From NCBI GenBank assembly GCA_023078555.1, contig CM041198.1, positions 5,036,354-5,100,353 on the forward strand: a stretch of 64,000 nt of DNA, read 5' to 3'. Position 1 is the first letter of the stretch; the number at the start of each line of letters is the position of its first letter. Shown here one piece after another: positions 53,125 through 64,000 of this stretch. The notes beneath the pieces are model-generated. The model did not search any database and was not told the DNA's origin. It saw only the letters and a list, made by a program, of their open reading frames with translations. The stretch is from Ulva prolifera. Lineage: Eukaryota; Chlorophyta; Ulvophyceae; Ulvales; Ulvaceae. Position numbers and translations under genes: made by a program.

Positions 53125-54641
53125 TTACAAAAGAGCGAACGGGAGAAAACAAAAACTGAAACCGAATCTCATCCGAATCAACAGCAACAACAACTGCAGC
53201 GGCAACACCTCCGGCAGTCGCACATAATGTCTTTTACAAAAGAGTGAACGGGAGAAGACAACCCCCACAAGTCGCGCAATGCCTTGGGCAGTCGCACATG
53301 AGCTCATGGGGTGATCGTCGACCAGGCGTTGGATAAAGATGCACATGCATGCATGGCCGGCGGCCGGATGCCATTACGAGACCTGGAGGCCGACGACCCG
53401 CCCGCAGTATTACAGAAGTGCATCCCGAAGTTGTGACAGATTGAATAAATGGCCTGGATGACCACTGCAGCAGTCACATATAGTATGGGGACGTGTTCCT
53501 TCGGCTCGCATACGTCACGCTTGCAAGCAACCAGCCAGCGCAACACCTCTTCGTCTTCCATCAGGTGAGGCCCCCGCACATCAAGAAAGTATGTCTGAAT
53601 TTGATACGTTCACTCTTTTGTAAGGTGAATCTACTGTGCCGTGCGTGCAATGTATACAGCAACAGCGCACGCTCAGGTCATTCGCGTCCGTGTCCGCGCT
53701 ATGCTTGCAATTACCAAGATTAAAGATTACCAAGATTAAAGTGGGGCTTGTCTTCTCGTGCGCGTGGGAGCAAGGGTTGCGATGTGATGCGGTCCTTTAG
53801 GACGCGATCCTGCAAGACTGTGTGGGCGCGGTTGTACATGTGGTGTGATGTGTCTGTGTGCAGCTGTTGCTTCTGATGAGATTCGGTTTTGGTGTTCTTC
53901 CGGTCTTCTCCCGTTCACTCTTTTGTACATATATTCCAAAAGAATGAACGGGAGAAGTCGAATACCACACAAGAATCTCATCCGAGTTGCGATACTCCTG
54001 CCGTTTCCTTCTTTGCAACGTACACGATGCGCAAGGAGCGCAGATGTTTTGCAAAAGAGTGAACGGGAGAAAACAAACACTGAAACCGAATCTCAAGGAG
54101 CGCAGATGCATGCAGGCTACCGTGGCCGCTCGGACCTGCCTCAGGTCAGCGCTCGGCAACTTGACAACGCCATCTCGACTTCAATGCAGGCGCGCCCCAT
54201 ATGCATGCTCGTCGACACTGCGCATTGCTCGCATGACGTCAAATGACCGCGGGCGCTAGTGTTCGTTTTCCCCCGTTCACTCTTGTGTTTTGTAATACAT
54301 ACTGACATACCGCGGGCTGATCTTGTGCTCCGTGCGGGGCTTCGATTTTTGGCTGGCATCACCGGTAGGGCTGTGGTACGTGCTCGTGCCCGGCCTAGTG
54401 CCATGACTGCGTGAGTGGATATGCGGGTGGATTCCTATAGCTAGGGATGGCTCGATGCCCGGCCTCTGTCCTTTTTAACTACATACCGCGGGTGCTTGGT
54501 GCTTGCATGCATGCGCACTTTGGGACAGCCTTTAGCCTGTGTCGTTCTGCGCACTGCCCATGTTCTAGTGGTACACTACCACCCAAGAGCTGAAGAGATG
54601 GGTCCGCTGTGTTTGTCTGTTCCCGTTCACCCAATGTAATG
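53125..54641. repeat. Cluster of a ~50-bp repeat (GAGTGAACGGGAGAA) in both orientations
   Basis: The full unit is roughly TTACAAAAGAGTGAACGGGA followed by GAAAACAAACACTGAAAC and CGAATCTCATCCG. Plus copies: 53125-53176, 53232-53259 (partial), 53937-53986, 54049-54096. Minus copies: 53607-53623 (partial), 53875-53928, 54261-54296, 54617-54641 (partial). The pair 53875-53986 is head to head with an 8-bp spacer. On the minus strand the unit ends in TTTTGTAA, including the algal TGTAA signal. Confidence 0.85.
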
Positions 54642-54661
54642 TATATATGTATACAAGCGAC

Positions 54662-54682
54662 GAGCCCCCCTTCGGGGGGCTC
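54662..54682. repeat. GC hairpin with TTC loop
   Basis: A 9-bp perfect stem (GAGCCCCCC / GGGGGGCTC) around TTC. It resembles an intrinsic terminator but lies in eukaryotic intergenic DNA. Confidence 0.8.
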
Positions 54683-55092
54683 ATACGCTTTGATACTCGA
54701 AGCTGAAGCATGAAGCTCGATGCTGACGGAGCGCTGCAGCCAGCGTGGCCAGAGGTGCAGCGCTCTGCTGCGCGATGCGTCATGCTCGAAGCTCGATGCG
54801 AATCGTTTCTGATGCACTAAACCTGATGCGTATAATTTAATTAGAATATCTGATGCCTCGGTCGGACGAGAAGCGGCCGCATCCGTGGCGGAGCGCCGCT
54901 GAAAGGCGCGTGGCCAGAGGTGCAGCGCAACTTCGGCGCCCGATACCGCTGCAGAGGAACGACGCGAACGCGAGGCGACCTGCGTCGCGGGGTTTCTGGA
55001 AGCAGATGCACAGACGCGAAGCCGACGCCGAGGCCCCGACGCGGAGGCGAGGCCGGAATGGAGCAGCCGCCGGACAATCGATAGATAGATAC

Positions 55093-55179
55093 ATACAGTG
55101 ATGCTGAATATAATACTTATGATACAGTGATGCTGAATATCATACTTATGATACAGTGATGCTGAATATAATACTTATG
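55093..55179 (+). repeat. Three tandem copies of a 29-bp unit
   Basis: The unit starts ATACAGTGATGCTGAATAT; copies begin at 55093, 55122 and 55151. The middle copy has C for A at one site. Confidence 0.9.
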
Positions 55180-55231
55180 ATATGTATGTATATATATGGT
55201 GTATATATGTCACCCAATGTAATGTAATTCA

Positions 55232-55283
55232 AGCTTGAATTATAGCTAGCTGTACATATGTACAGCCAGCTATAACTCAAGCT
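55232..55283. repeat. 52-bp near-perfect palindrome
   Basis: Two 26-bp arms with two mismatches, centre TGTACATATGTACA. Confidence 0.85.
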
Positions 55284-55613
55284 GTCATGACATATGTCTT
55301 GGGCCCCGGAGGGGCTGCTCGTGCCGGGCTGAGACATGGGTGTTGGCGTAAGCTGTTGCAAAGCCGATTGGCACCAAACCGCACAGGCGTGTGTGGATGT
55401 TGATGCGGAGGAGCATCTGCTCCTGTGTTCGGCTACATCCATTCGATCTTTCGTGACCCAACATGTGGCATGTACAGCAGCACAAGGTCAAGGACAATGG
55501 TGTATGAAATGGTGTAGATCAGCTGTCTGTGCGTTTCTGTCGCACGCATATACCACAAGCCCATCGACCTGCACTGCCATGAGCGGACACATGTGTACAA
55601 TGCACAGCACTGG

Positions 55614-56686
55614 ATGTCGCGATCGCGTGCACAACCGCTTGTGAACAATACAGCAAAAGCTGACTTAAGAGGCAGGTTACCACCGCTCAGACTTGAGGTG
55701 CAGGCAGCCACTGGAGCATCACTTCTGGCGGTGCTGGCGGTGCAGCTGCTGGCTCTCGCCGGGCTCGCGACCAGTGCGACCAGTGCTCTCATGATGCCCC
55801 TGCGCACCTGCGGCAACCCGGGCAAGCCGTGCTGTCCCGATGCGTCGTGCGCGCAGAATCCCAACGCGAGCGTCACGTACACGTGCCAGGTGTGTGTTTC
55901 CCGCGAGTGATCGTCCCTTTGCATGGTCCGGCCGCTGCGGCTGTGCCATCTAGCTCTGAAAGAATTGGCAATCTTGCTGGAGAGTGTGCAAAATTTCCGG
56001 TTCATACCTATGGTGCTTATCATCATGCTGCTCATTGTGCATGATCTCCTGCTTGCAAAAGAGGGCTGTTTGCATTCATGAATGCTCTGCATATGCTGGT
56101 CACATTGCGGCTCTAGTGTCCGCGTGGGTGCCCAGGCTCCGTTACGGTGTAGCATGTGAGCACCGCAACCAAGGGCAGTGCTGACATGGGGAGTGACACA
56201 GCTGTAATCTCCCGGCCAAATGCAAATGCAGTACATTCGCTGTGCAAACAGGCTCCTGCTCTGCAGGAGAAGGGCCCGCACGAGCCCATATGCTTGCCTG
56301 CGAAGGACACCGACCCTACAGACTCCGACCCACCAGCTTGCCCCCAAGTGGAGGCAACCGTTCTAGCGTTTGATTGGGAAAGGTCATGCCAACACCTGTT
56401 TGCGGCATTTGAGGGGCCTGCTGATGGAAGTGCCGCCGCCTTGGCTGTGTGTGAGAGCGAGTTGCAAGCGCAGCTCGCCGCCGGCGACGTGACTTGCGCC
56501 ACAGGCGCGCCCAGCGATCAACTCGTGTTTCCCCGAACAGTTTTTTTCACGGACGGAAGATTCCAATGCTGGGTGGAAACGGTATCCGGGTGCCCTACAA
56601 CATATACGCAACAAACGTTCCCAGATTTCTCTGGCAGGACCTTTCTCCAAAGCCTGTGTGGATGCGACAGTCCGTCCCCAATATAA
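55614..56686 (+). CDS. Probable secreted cysteine-rich protein, two exons
   Basis: Exon 1 (55614-55889) starts with ATG and encodes a basic N-terminus and a hydrophobic run (GASLLAVLAVQLLALAGLAT) ending in a plausible Ala-x-Ala cleavage site. The Cys-rich segment TCGNPGKPCCPDASC follows, then a donor CAG|GTGTGT. Exon 2 starts at 56252 or 56267 (both acceptors keep frame) and ends at 56686; it encodes a globular part with several Cys (SCQHLFAAFEG, FQCWVETVSGCP) and terminates at CGCDSPSPI. An upstream exon may carry the true start, because the hydrophobic run begins about 37 residues in. Family not recognised. Confidence 0.5.
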
Positions 56687-57864
56687 CCAATTGTCCCGTT
56701 GTGAACTCTTGCGTTGGCAGCGCATAGCATTTTGCGGCCAGGTAGCATCAGTGACGGATTCCATCAGTAACAAGTCTCGCGGCACGGGTAAGCAGGGCGG
56801 ACAGCTGCCCCTGGGAACGGATGCTCTGCCGAGCATGTGTAGTGGGGGATTGGGAAGAGGTGCAGATCACGCACTGCAACTGCATTCCGCTTGATGCCTG
56901 AGCTGCAGGTAACAATGATCTGTTGACCGGTGGGAAACCGCTCAAATGACTGTGGGCGATGTGCAGCACGTAGCAAGCAAAGCGCACATGTATGGTATTG
57001 TAGAGACTGTGGTGTGGGGGTATCGATCTGTATCGCACATGCCAGTGTGTTGTAATGGCCAAGTCTGTCTGCTCAGAAGCACACCTATTCCAGATATGCA
57101 GGCACCAATTGTGGATACATGTGTATGTATCTCAGGCTAGTGCCTTGCAAAACTTGAGCCAGGCGAAAGTATACCAAAGAATACCTCAGAATGCCAGCAT
57201 GTACCACGTCACAGCTGTGCACATGAGCTGCATGCATACAGCTACATGTGCATAATTCCACATGCCCAAAAGTGCCACTAGCATTCCTCAACATGTATAA
57301 TCTCACATACCAATCCCATGTATCATGCCACCTTTTGCCACAGCCTTTTGGCAGTGCGAAGTGCCAGCTCAGTGCATGACACGTCATGCATGCGGCGCAT
57401 GCATACTCCTGGTCTGCGCTTGCGCACGCCAAGGGTGCAGCGTCAAAGACCATGCCAGCCAACCTACGTCTGCGTATCCATGCAGCACGATGTTGCTGCA
57501 TTGGATTGACGGAGGATGATACATGCCAAATCCCAATGCCCGCAGCAGATCGCCAGATCTCGCGGGATGCTGCACCCTGATCCGTACAGAGATCAACGAG
57601 CAGCGCGATTCCACAGTTCCACAGAGCTATCAGTAGCGAGGACAGCACAAAGCAGGGATGGACCTGGGCACATATATTCCAAGTGTTTTGCTGTGATCGA
57701 CACAATTACCTTTGGTCGATTGGGGCGCTCCTGTTCCAGTCATTCCACTGTGTGCTACATTGTTACCCGAGTCCTTCTCTCCTGTCGTTTCTGTACGCTC
57801 GCTAGGGTGCCCAGCTCCCTGCGCTACCCGATAATTCAACAGGTATCGGTGAGGCTTCTCTGCC
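56687..57864. other. Intergenic and presumed 5' LTR/leader of gypsy-2
   Basis: No gene supported. The last ~170 bp before 57865 should contain the end of the 5' LTR and primer site of gypsy-2. A TG...CA segment 57692 to about 57840 is a candidate short LTR, but the second LTR is outside the window, so it cannot be tested here. Confidence 0.4.
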
Positions 57865-60240
57865 ATGGCCGATCCTAGCGAGTATAGTCAGTTTTATGCG
57901 TCTGTCGTTCAGCCTCCAGATGACGATGGCGTACCTCCCGACCTCATCCAACTGTCAGGCTTCGACGCTTTGCAAGCAGCAGAGCGCGAGGCAATCCGCC
58001 TGGCCATATCCCTCCTGCTGACACTTACGAAGGCTTTCTTCGAAGCGACTCGACGCTCGTCTGTCGAGGTGCTGAAGTCGTACGGCCAGGCTTCCCGCAC
58101 CCTGCTCCAGATGCTCGTCCAAAGCACCACCGACCAGACGCCCCCTCCGTTCGAAGCTCTTCGACGAAGGTCCCACCTGAATGGCGACCAAGTGCGCGAG
58201 CAGCTGCGAGCAGCCACTGCGACAACCTGCGCCTCCAACTGGGGTCCACCTGTGGGCTGCGTGCGCGATCTTCTCTCCGTCAGCGCGATGGCCTTCTACA
58301 CCTGGACTGGGGGCGCCCTCGCTGCCACCATTCTGGACTTCGTATATTCCTTCTCTACAGATGCTGCTGCCTGGGCAACCGTATGGCTACAGTGTCCTGT
58401 GGACCACTCCCACCTGGACTTCCCTGCCCTCGCCTTGCGCGTCACGTCGCATCGCGCAAGAAGCACCAGCTCCAGCCCCGCGGCCATGGTGTCGCAGCTC
58501 GCCACCCTCGCCGTCAGCGCCATTGAGCCGATCGTACGGTCCATGTACACAGCAGCGTCTATCCTACCTGGGACTACAGCGAACTACTTCGAGGAGCAGC
58601 TGTTCCGCGCGACATCCGCGCAGGTGGCAGCAGCGCCCGCGCTGCAGTACGCCGGCATCGTGCGATCGAACCTGGTACTGTCATCCCTGCCTCACGTGTC
58701 GAGCCTGCCATCGTACACCCCGAACTTCACAGACGACTCGAGTGCAACCTGGTTTAGGTCTGCTGATTATTTCTTCGCATCCATACATTTTCCTTTGTCT
58801 GATGCGGTTCGCGGCGATGCATCCGCTGAGCGAAAGTGGCATCACTACGTGTGCGAAGTTTTGAACAACCGCGTCTTATGCATGAAACTATCTGAGGCCC
58901 AGGTGATCAAACATTTGTCCAAGGGTTTCACTCGTGATGCCATGCACTACCAGGTTGCCACAGAAAAAGCCATGTCTCCTGAGTGCACCGTTCGTGAATG
59001 GCTGGATGCCATACGTGACTTTTTCTTTACCAACGGGCAATTCAGAATGCATATCGAGGGAGCCTGGAGCAAATACCGTGCTGGAAAAGCCTCCAGCTTC
59101 AATGACTTGGTGCATCATGTCCGCATATATTACCAATTGATCTTTCTCGATTATGTGGACTTGCCAGGCAAAATGTCCCTGCAAGATTTTGCATGGAACT
59201 TGTTTGACAAATTGCAGCACCTCATGTCCCCTGAGTGCACCTCAGAATTGTCAGCCACAGTCAAAATGTTCATGCCACTACCAGACCTGCTACAAAAATT
59301 GACCACACATCTGGAGAACAGCCACACATGGCCGACCGAGCGCGCAAATTCACATGCCATAGCATTTGTCACATGGTGTGTGGACAAGCTGAACACAGCC
59401 AAGGAGACAGCCAACACAGCCAAGCGCTTTGCCACATTCTCTGCCAACCATTACCAGGGTGTAGATTTTGCATCCACCAGCACCCATACCACCCCCACCC
59501 GTGAGATGCCAGCCCATGGCCACACATCAGCACCAAAACGAGGCCAGCGGCAGATTGCCATGGCATATACCAATACCCAAAGACCAGGCCAGAGTCGCAG
59601 CCAATTTTCTAACAACCGTTCAACATATGTGCAGCCATCTACGCCATGTTCCAGCGTCACCCGGGAGCGCTTACCAGGCCTCCGGGACGCCCGTAAGCTT
59701 CCATTCCAACAGAAGCAGGCCTGGCTCGATAATGCCATGGACAGCCCCACCGTACCACAGTGGATCAAAGATGTGTATGCGTTTGAAGTTGCCAACCACA
59801 ACGCGCCATTCACCATCCACGGTCTTGCGGCAGCCTGCCGTAAAGAGCTCCCTTACTACCTTCCATTCACACCCGTGGCCGTCGGGATATTCCTCTTGGA
59901 AGCAACTTTCCACCACCGCAAGCGAGTTTGCGGCATCTGCCCCTCCTCCATGCCTGACAGCGACAGGTACCACCGCATCGCGGACTGCCCTACCGCGCGT
60001 TCCATTGCGCCGGAGGCACTCGCAACCTGGGCGCAACACCCTGCCAACAAGAACAAGTGCCTGATGGCAGTGGAGCCCGCCGACGAGCTACCGCCGCCAC
60101 CACCCCCGCCGCCGCAGCCGCAGCCGCAGAGCGCGGCAAACACTCCAAATTCCGCGGGCCCCCGCAATCGCAAACGGTATGATGATACCCCTCAGACTCC
60201 GAACAAACGAGCACGTGCCCCTGGCAACCATATCCGTTGA
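57865..60240 (+). CDS. gypsy-2 Gag
   Basis: 791 residues from ATG 57865 (CC|ATGG context), ending at UGA 60238-60240. The central region is a retrotransposon gag domain (AERKWHHYVCEVLNNRVL, VREWLDAIRDFF). Near the C-terminus is an atypical zinc knuckle, C689-x2-C692-x10-H703-x4-C708, where CCHC knuckles usually have x4 between the second Cys and His. A polyproline run (ELPPPPPPPPQPQPQ) and a basic end (RNRKRYDDTPQTPNKR) follow. The frame continues past the UGA into protease and pol without a shift. Confidence 0.9.
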   Translation: MADPSEYSQFYASVVQPPDDDGVPPDLIQLSGFDALQAAEREAIRLAISLLLTLTKAFFEATRRSSVEVLKSYGQASRTLLQMLVQSTTDQTPPPFEALRRRSHLNGDQVREQLRAATATTCASNWGPPVGCVRDLLSVSAMAFYTWTGGALAATILDFVYSFSTDAAAWATVWLQCPVDHSHLDFPALALRVTSHRARSTSSSPAAMVSQLATLAVSAIEPIVRSMYTAASILPGTTANYFEEQLFRATSAQVAAAPALQYAGIVRSNLVLSSLPHVSSLPSYTPNFTDDSSATWFRSADYFFASIHFPLSDAVRGDASAERKWHHYVCEVLNNRVLCMKLSEAQVIKHLSKGFTRDAMHYQVATEKAMSPECTVREWLDAIRDFFFTNGQFRMHIEGAWSKYRAGKASSFNDLVHHVRIYYQLIFLDYVDLPGKMSLQDFAWNLFDKLQHLMSPECTSELSATVKMFMPLPDLLQKLTTHLENSHTWPTERANSHAIAFVTWCVDKLNTAKETANTAKRFATFSANHYQGVDFASTSTHTTPTREMPAHGHTSAPKRGQRQIAMAYTNTQRPGQSRSQFSNNRSTYVQPSTPCSSVTRERLPGLRDARKLPFQQKQAWLDNAMDSPTVPQWIKDVYAFEVANHNAPFTIHGLAAACRKELPYYLPFTPVAVGIFLLEATFHHRKRVCGICPSSMPDSDRYHRIADCPTARSIAPEALATWAQHPANKNKCLMAVEPADELPPPPPPPPQPQPQSAANTPNSAGPRNRKRYDDTPQTPNKRARAPGNHIR

Positions 60241-63200
60241 AAAACTGGCAAGCCGCCTCTTGGCTGCCCATCTTGGGCGGTGGAGCCTTTTGTACTAGCG
60301 GCTGACCACGCCTCAGGCCACGGCATTGTTTTTCCTTCCTCGCTCAGCACAGCTGACAAGTCATTATTCGATATTTCCACGCTATCCTGCCCTATTGTTG
60401 TTACCTTGCCATACACTGATGATGCACACGTAGCATTGAGACATTTACATGCCATCAACCTGAATGGGCACCATGTCACAGTAGCCATCCCTGGCCGCTT
60501 GTTTGATAGTGATGCGTTCGTGCCGTACACTAGCAGACACAGCTACAGCACAGTGGACAAAGCCAATGCATTGTTGTCCTATACGGACGGCCGCCCAGTG
60601 CCAGGTCACCAGACGTTCCATGTTTTGCGATTGATGTCCAACCAGCAGAGCCTAAATACATCTGCTATGTCTTGTGCTAGTCAGAAAATTGACGCTGTCG
60701 ATCTGATCTGCACAGTCCCCATCCACATCAAAGGCAGCCGCTTGAAGGCGCTTGTAGACACAGCCTCCAATCACAGCATGATTACAGTAGAATTCCTACA
60801 GGCCAATGCCATACCATATCACCAAAGCGCATCCACGTCGCATGGCATCTCTGGGAGTGCAGCACCCTGCCTCGGTACTGTCACATTATGCACAAGCATA
60901 GGCCGCCAGCGTCACGATGTCACGTACACTGTGGTAGCAAGTTTGCCGGCTGCAGAGTGGCATGCACCCAATCACGCGCTATTGGGTCTTGATGTGATTG
61001 CCGTCACGCACATGAAACTCGAGTTTGATGATCCGGACATTCGCATCATCGTGCCTGGCCGTAAGGCTGGCCCCCGAAAGCATTCTCGTGATTGGCAGCA
61101 TGTCGTGCACATACCCAAACGCACACCTGCTTCACAGGGAACATCAGATGAGTATGCATGCACCAGCCGTAAGCTGAAATCTATGGTCAATCGTGCTAAA
61201 TGTGGTAAGTCGCCTCTGTACGTGGTGCATGTCAAACCAGCACATGCACGCGTCGAGCCTTCCAGCGATATGCATGTATGTGCGGCGTCGAAAAAGAAAG
61301 GTTTTCTGTCCCAGCAGCAAGTACCAGCACCAGTCCAGCAAGATGTAGCCACCATCCCACAGTGTGTTCAAGAGATAGTACACAAACATTCTAGGTCCGG
61401 AGGCACGCTCGGGCCTGCACCCCCAAATACCACAGCCTTAGGCTTTGAGATGAATATTGAGAATCTGCCTGGCACCAGACCACGTGCTGCCCGCCAGTAC
61501 AGATTGACTCCACTGGAACACTCTGAACTGGAAAAGCAGGTACAACACTTGCTTGACATGGGCTGGATTCAGCCGTCCATCTCCCCTTGGGCAAGCAGCG
61601 TCCTTTTTGCTCCCAAACCCGGAGGTAAACTGAGACTGTGTGTCGACTACCGCTACCTGAACGAGAACACAGTAAAGAATACATACCCATTACCACGCAT
61701 AGATGCCTTGCTTGATAAATTGCAAGGCCAGAGATACTTTTCTGCATTGGATCTTGCTTCTGGATATCACCAGATCAGACTAGCCCCGACATCCCAGCCA
61801 AAAACTGCATTCCGCACCCCTGATGGCCTGTACGAATGGACGGTGATGCCATTCGGTCTCACCAATGCACCGAGTGTTTTCCAACAAGCAATGCACGTGG
61901 TTTTGCGTGGACTGATTGGCAAGATTTGCCTTGCATACCTCGATGACATTATCATCATTTCCAGAACTGCTGAGGATCATGCCATCAATCTTGATCGTGT
62001 GTTGACTAGGCTGCATGAACACAACTTTTTCTGCAATGCTGTCAAATGCCAATTTGCCATGCAAGAAGTCAAATACTTGGGCCATATTGTTACAGCAGAT
62101 ACCGTGAAGCCAGACCCACACAAGGTTTCAGTGTTGCAACAATGGCCTGAGGCTGATTTAAAATCGTCAACCAATACCATCCGATCATTCTTGGGTCTTG
62201 CTGGCTATTTTCGCAGATTTATTCCAAAATTTCCCACCCTTGCTGCCCCACTCCTCGAGCGCATGAAAGCCAAAGGCAAGAGCGCATGGACTGAACAATG
62301 CACTCGAGCATTCAATGACATCAAACATGCTCTGATCAATGCCACAGGCCTGCGCCATCCCAATCTCAACCAGCCCTTCCATGTATACACAGATGCCAGT
62401 GATTATGCCTATGGAGCTGTCTTGATGCAAGACCATGAAGCAGCTCTGCATCCCATTGCATGGGTAGGCCGAAAAATGAATTCCTCTGAGGTCCACCATG
62501 CCACTTTTGAAAAAGAGCTGGGCGCCATTGTTTTTGCTGCACGCCAATGGCGTTGCTATCTGGAAAATGGCCACCCCGTGTATGTCCACTCTGACCATAA
62601 TCCACTGAGATACTTGCAGACCCAGCAACGCTTGAATAACAAGCAAGCGCGTTGGGTAGAGACGCTGTCCCGCATCAACTGGCACATCATGTACGTGCCT
62701 GGTGACAAGAACGTGGTGGCTGATGCAGTGTCTCGTGCCACGCACCTGCCTACCATGACAGTACAACTGCATGATGACCATCCCATTTCTTGTGCCTCTC
62801 GTGCGGGAAATGCCATTCCAGTGCAAGTTTCTTATGCATTTCCGGCCGTAAGTCTGACCACGGCTATAGCACGCAGATGCCACTCTTCCCCATCCCCGGA
62901 TCCAAGCGGATACGAGCTTCCAATCGCCAGCACTGGATCAACGGCCATATCATCTGGCCAGTCGCCGATGAATCAGGCCATTCCATACCACCAGACGTTG
63001 CCAACAATCTCTCCCCAGCCCTGCGACTACTCCCGGCTACGGGAGAAGTTCGATACACCCCCGCCCGGCCTGTCCCCGCCCATGCCAGACCTGCGTTCCC
63101 AGTCGCAATTTCCACCTCTGTCCCAGCCACAGGACCCACGGCGGCCCACGCAGCCGCCGCCATCAGTGATTTCCATCAGCTCGGGGTCCAGCCCCCGCAT

Positions 63201-64000
63201 GGGCGAGCAGCTGGAGTCTCAGCGGTCCCCGGTGTTGATGCCAACGGGATCTCCGCCAGCGCTGCCACCGCCCCCATCCCCACTTCCCCGCCGGCCCATG
63301 CCAACGCCGACCCGCCGCCGTTCTCTGCGACCGCTCCTGGTTGCCTCCGCACCCCATCTCCAATGTCAGACATTGACTTCGCGCCTACAGCGGAGGAGGC
63401 CGAATTCCTCGGCCTCACCCCTCCACCAACAGCCCGCGCGTGAGGACGACGTAGCAACCGCGCAGCCGGATGCTTCCGCGGTGGACTGGGTCGACCAGGA
63501 GGACCTGGTGTGTGACGGACGCGCAGTCGACGCACAGCGTGTGGGTACGCACTCACAAGCAGAGCTGCTTCTGAAACAATCCAACAAATACTTGACTCTA
63601 GATCTGCACGCGGACGACTTCTGGCAGCGATTGCGTAGTGGCTATGCACATGATTCTGATTTTGCCGAGCCACCTGCATCATACCATTACGACCCTAAGC
63701 ACCAGATTTATCTGCACAAGAACAAGATTGTTGTCCCTGATCATGATCACTTGCGCCGGCAAATTCTGTTGTGGCACCACGTACACCCCTGGCATGCACA
63801 CATGGGTGTCTCTCGCACAGCATCATTGATCACAGACTCATTTTACTGGCCAGATATACACAAAGATGTCAAGAAATTTGTGTCACAATGCCATAGCTGT
63901 CAAACCATGAAGTCCCCGTCGGAGCGGGAGGCAGTCATGTCCCCACTACCTGTACCTTCTGCATGCTGGCGTGTCGTGAGTGTAGACATGATCACGCAAC
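60241..64000 (+). CDS. gypsy-2 Pol (partial), in frame with Gag after UGA
   Basis: 1253 codons without a stop, truncated by the window edge. The protease motif is LVDTASNHSMI near 60750 (Asp-Thr-Ala where Asp-Thr/Ser-Gly is expected), with LLGLDVI downstream. Reverse transcriptase follows: RLCVDYRYLNENTVKN, the catalytic AYLDDIIIIS at about 61933-61962 and SFLGLAGYFRRFIPKF. RNase H is YTDASDYAYGAVL, with a DHNPLRYLQ block. A Pro/Ser-rich stretch of roughly 170 residues (about 62930-63460) separates RNase H from the integrase H2C2 finger (HHVHPWHAHMG, CHSCQ). The last residues (VVSVDMITQ) are the start of the integrase core. No ATG occurs near 60241, so expression as Gag-Pol probably needs UGA readthrough. 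Confidence 0.9.

Larger units (their letters stand above)
57865..64000 (+). mobile_element. Ty3/gypsy retrotransposon gypsy-2, right end outside the window
   Basis: Gag, protease, reverse transcriptase, RNase H and the start of integrase occur in Ty3/gypsy order in one reading frame interrupted by a single UGA at 60238. No other stop occurs in that frame to the end of the window, which suggests a recent or selected copy. Confidence 0.9.

Noticed and set aside
54662-54682. Intrinsic bacterial terminator
   Set aside because: The stem-loop fits, but the context is eukaryotic and no gene ends nearby.
55433-56347. 304-codon minus-strand frame
   Set aside because: It is antisense to the better-supported secreted-protein exon, and its composition looks like a shadow frame.

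Overview
The window looks like nuclear DNA of a green alga (Chlorophyta; a trebouxiophyte or relative is my guess). Host genes are split by GT-AG introns, often ending CTGCAG. Repeat ends carry the TGTAA motif used as a poly(A) signal in green algae. The mobile elements are eukaryotic: Ty1/copia, Ty3/gypsy, PIF/Harbinger, hAT-like and non-LTR. There are no bacterial operons, and I found no tRNA, rRNA or CRISPR array.

Region 1 (1-18.5 kb) is a transposon nest that can be resolved completely from target-site duplications (TSDs). A ~1.58 kb hAT-like non-autonomous element (copy B, 1015-18511, TSD AGATGTAC) was split by a 6.57 kb Ty1/copia element on the minus strand (copia-2, 1283-17191, TSD TAGTA). 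Copia-2 was then hit twice: by an intact-looking PIF/Harbinger transposon (10861-14396, TSD TTA) inside its integrase, and by a second, inverted copy of the same hAT-like family (copy A, 1764-7553, TSD CCTTAAGT) inside its RNase H. Copy A was later split by a young Ty1/copia element (copia-1, 2249-6453, TSD GATAC). Copia-1 has near-identical LTRs and a single long gag-pol frame, but no integrase domain.

Region 2 (18.5-40 kb) is the host-gene segment. It holds an eight-exon DCP2 mRNA-decapping enzyme (minus), with a perfect 22-bp hairpin just past its stop. It also has a four-exon questin-oxidase-like gene (minus), a single-exon leucine-rich-repeat protein (minus), a possible SKP1/BTB-like gene (weak), and a GNAT acetyltransferase (minus). 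Between these lie retroposon-like tails ending in CCTTGTAACA.

Region 3 (40-57.8 kb) is repeat-rich. It has a frameshifted non-LTR reverse transcriptase and a 0.64 kb insertion flanked by 20-bp direct repeats. A Ty3/gypsy element (gypsy-1, minus) has three overlapping frames and a PHD finger between RNase H and integrase. Further on are a detached non-LTR C-terminal fragment, perfect palindromes, a cluster of a ~50-bp repeat in both orientations, and a probable secreted cysteine-rich protein gene.

Region 4 (57.8 kb to the end) is a second Ty3/gypsy element on the plus strand (gypsy-2). Its gag and pol share one reading frame interrupted by a single in-frame UGA, and it runs off the window before its integrase core is complete.
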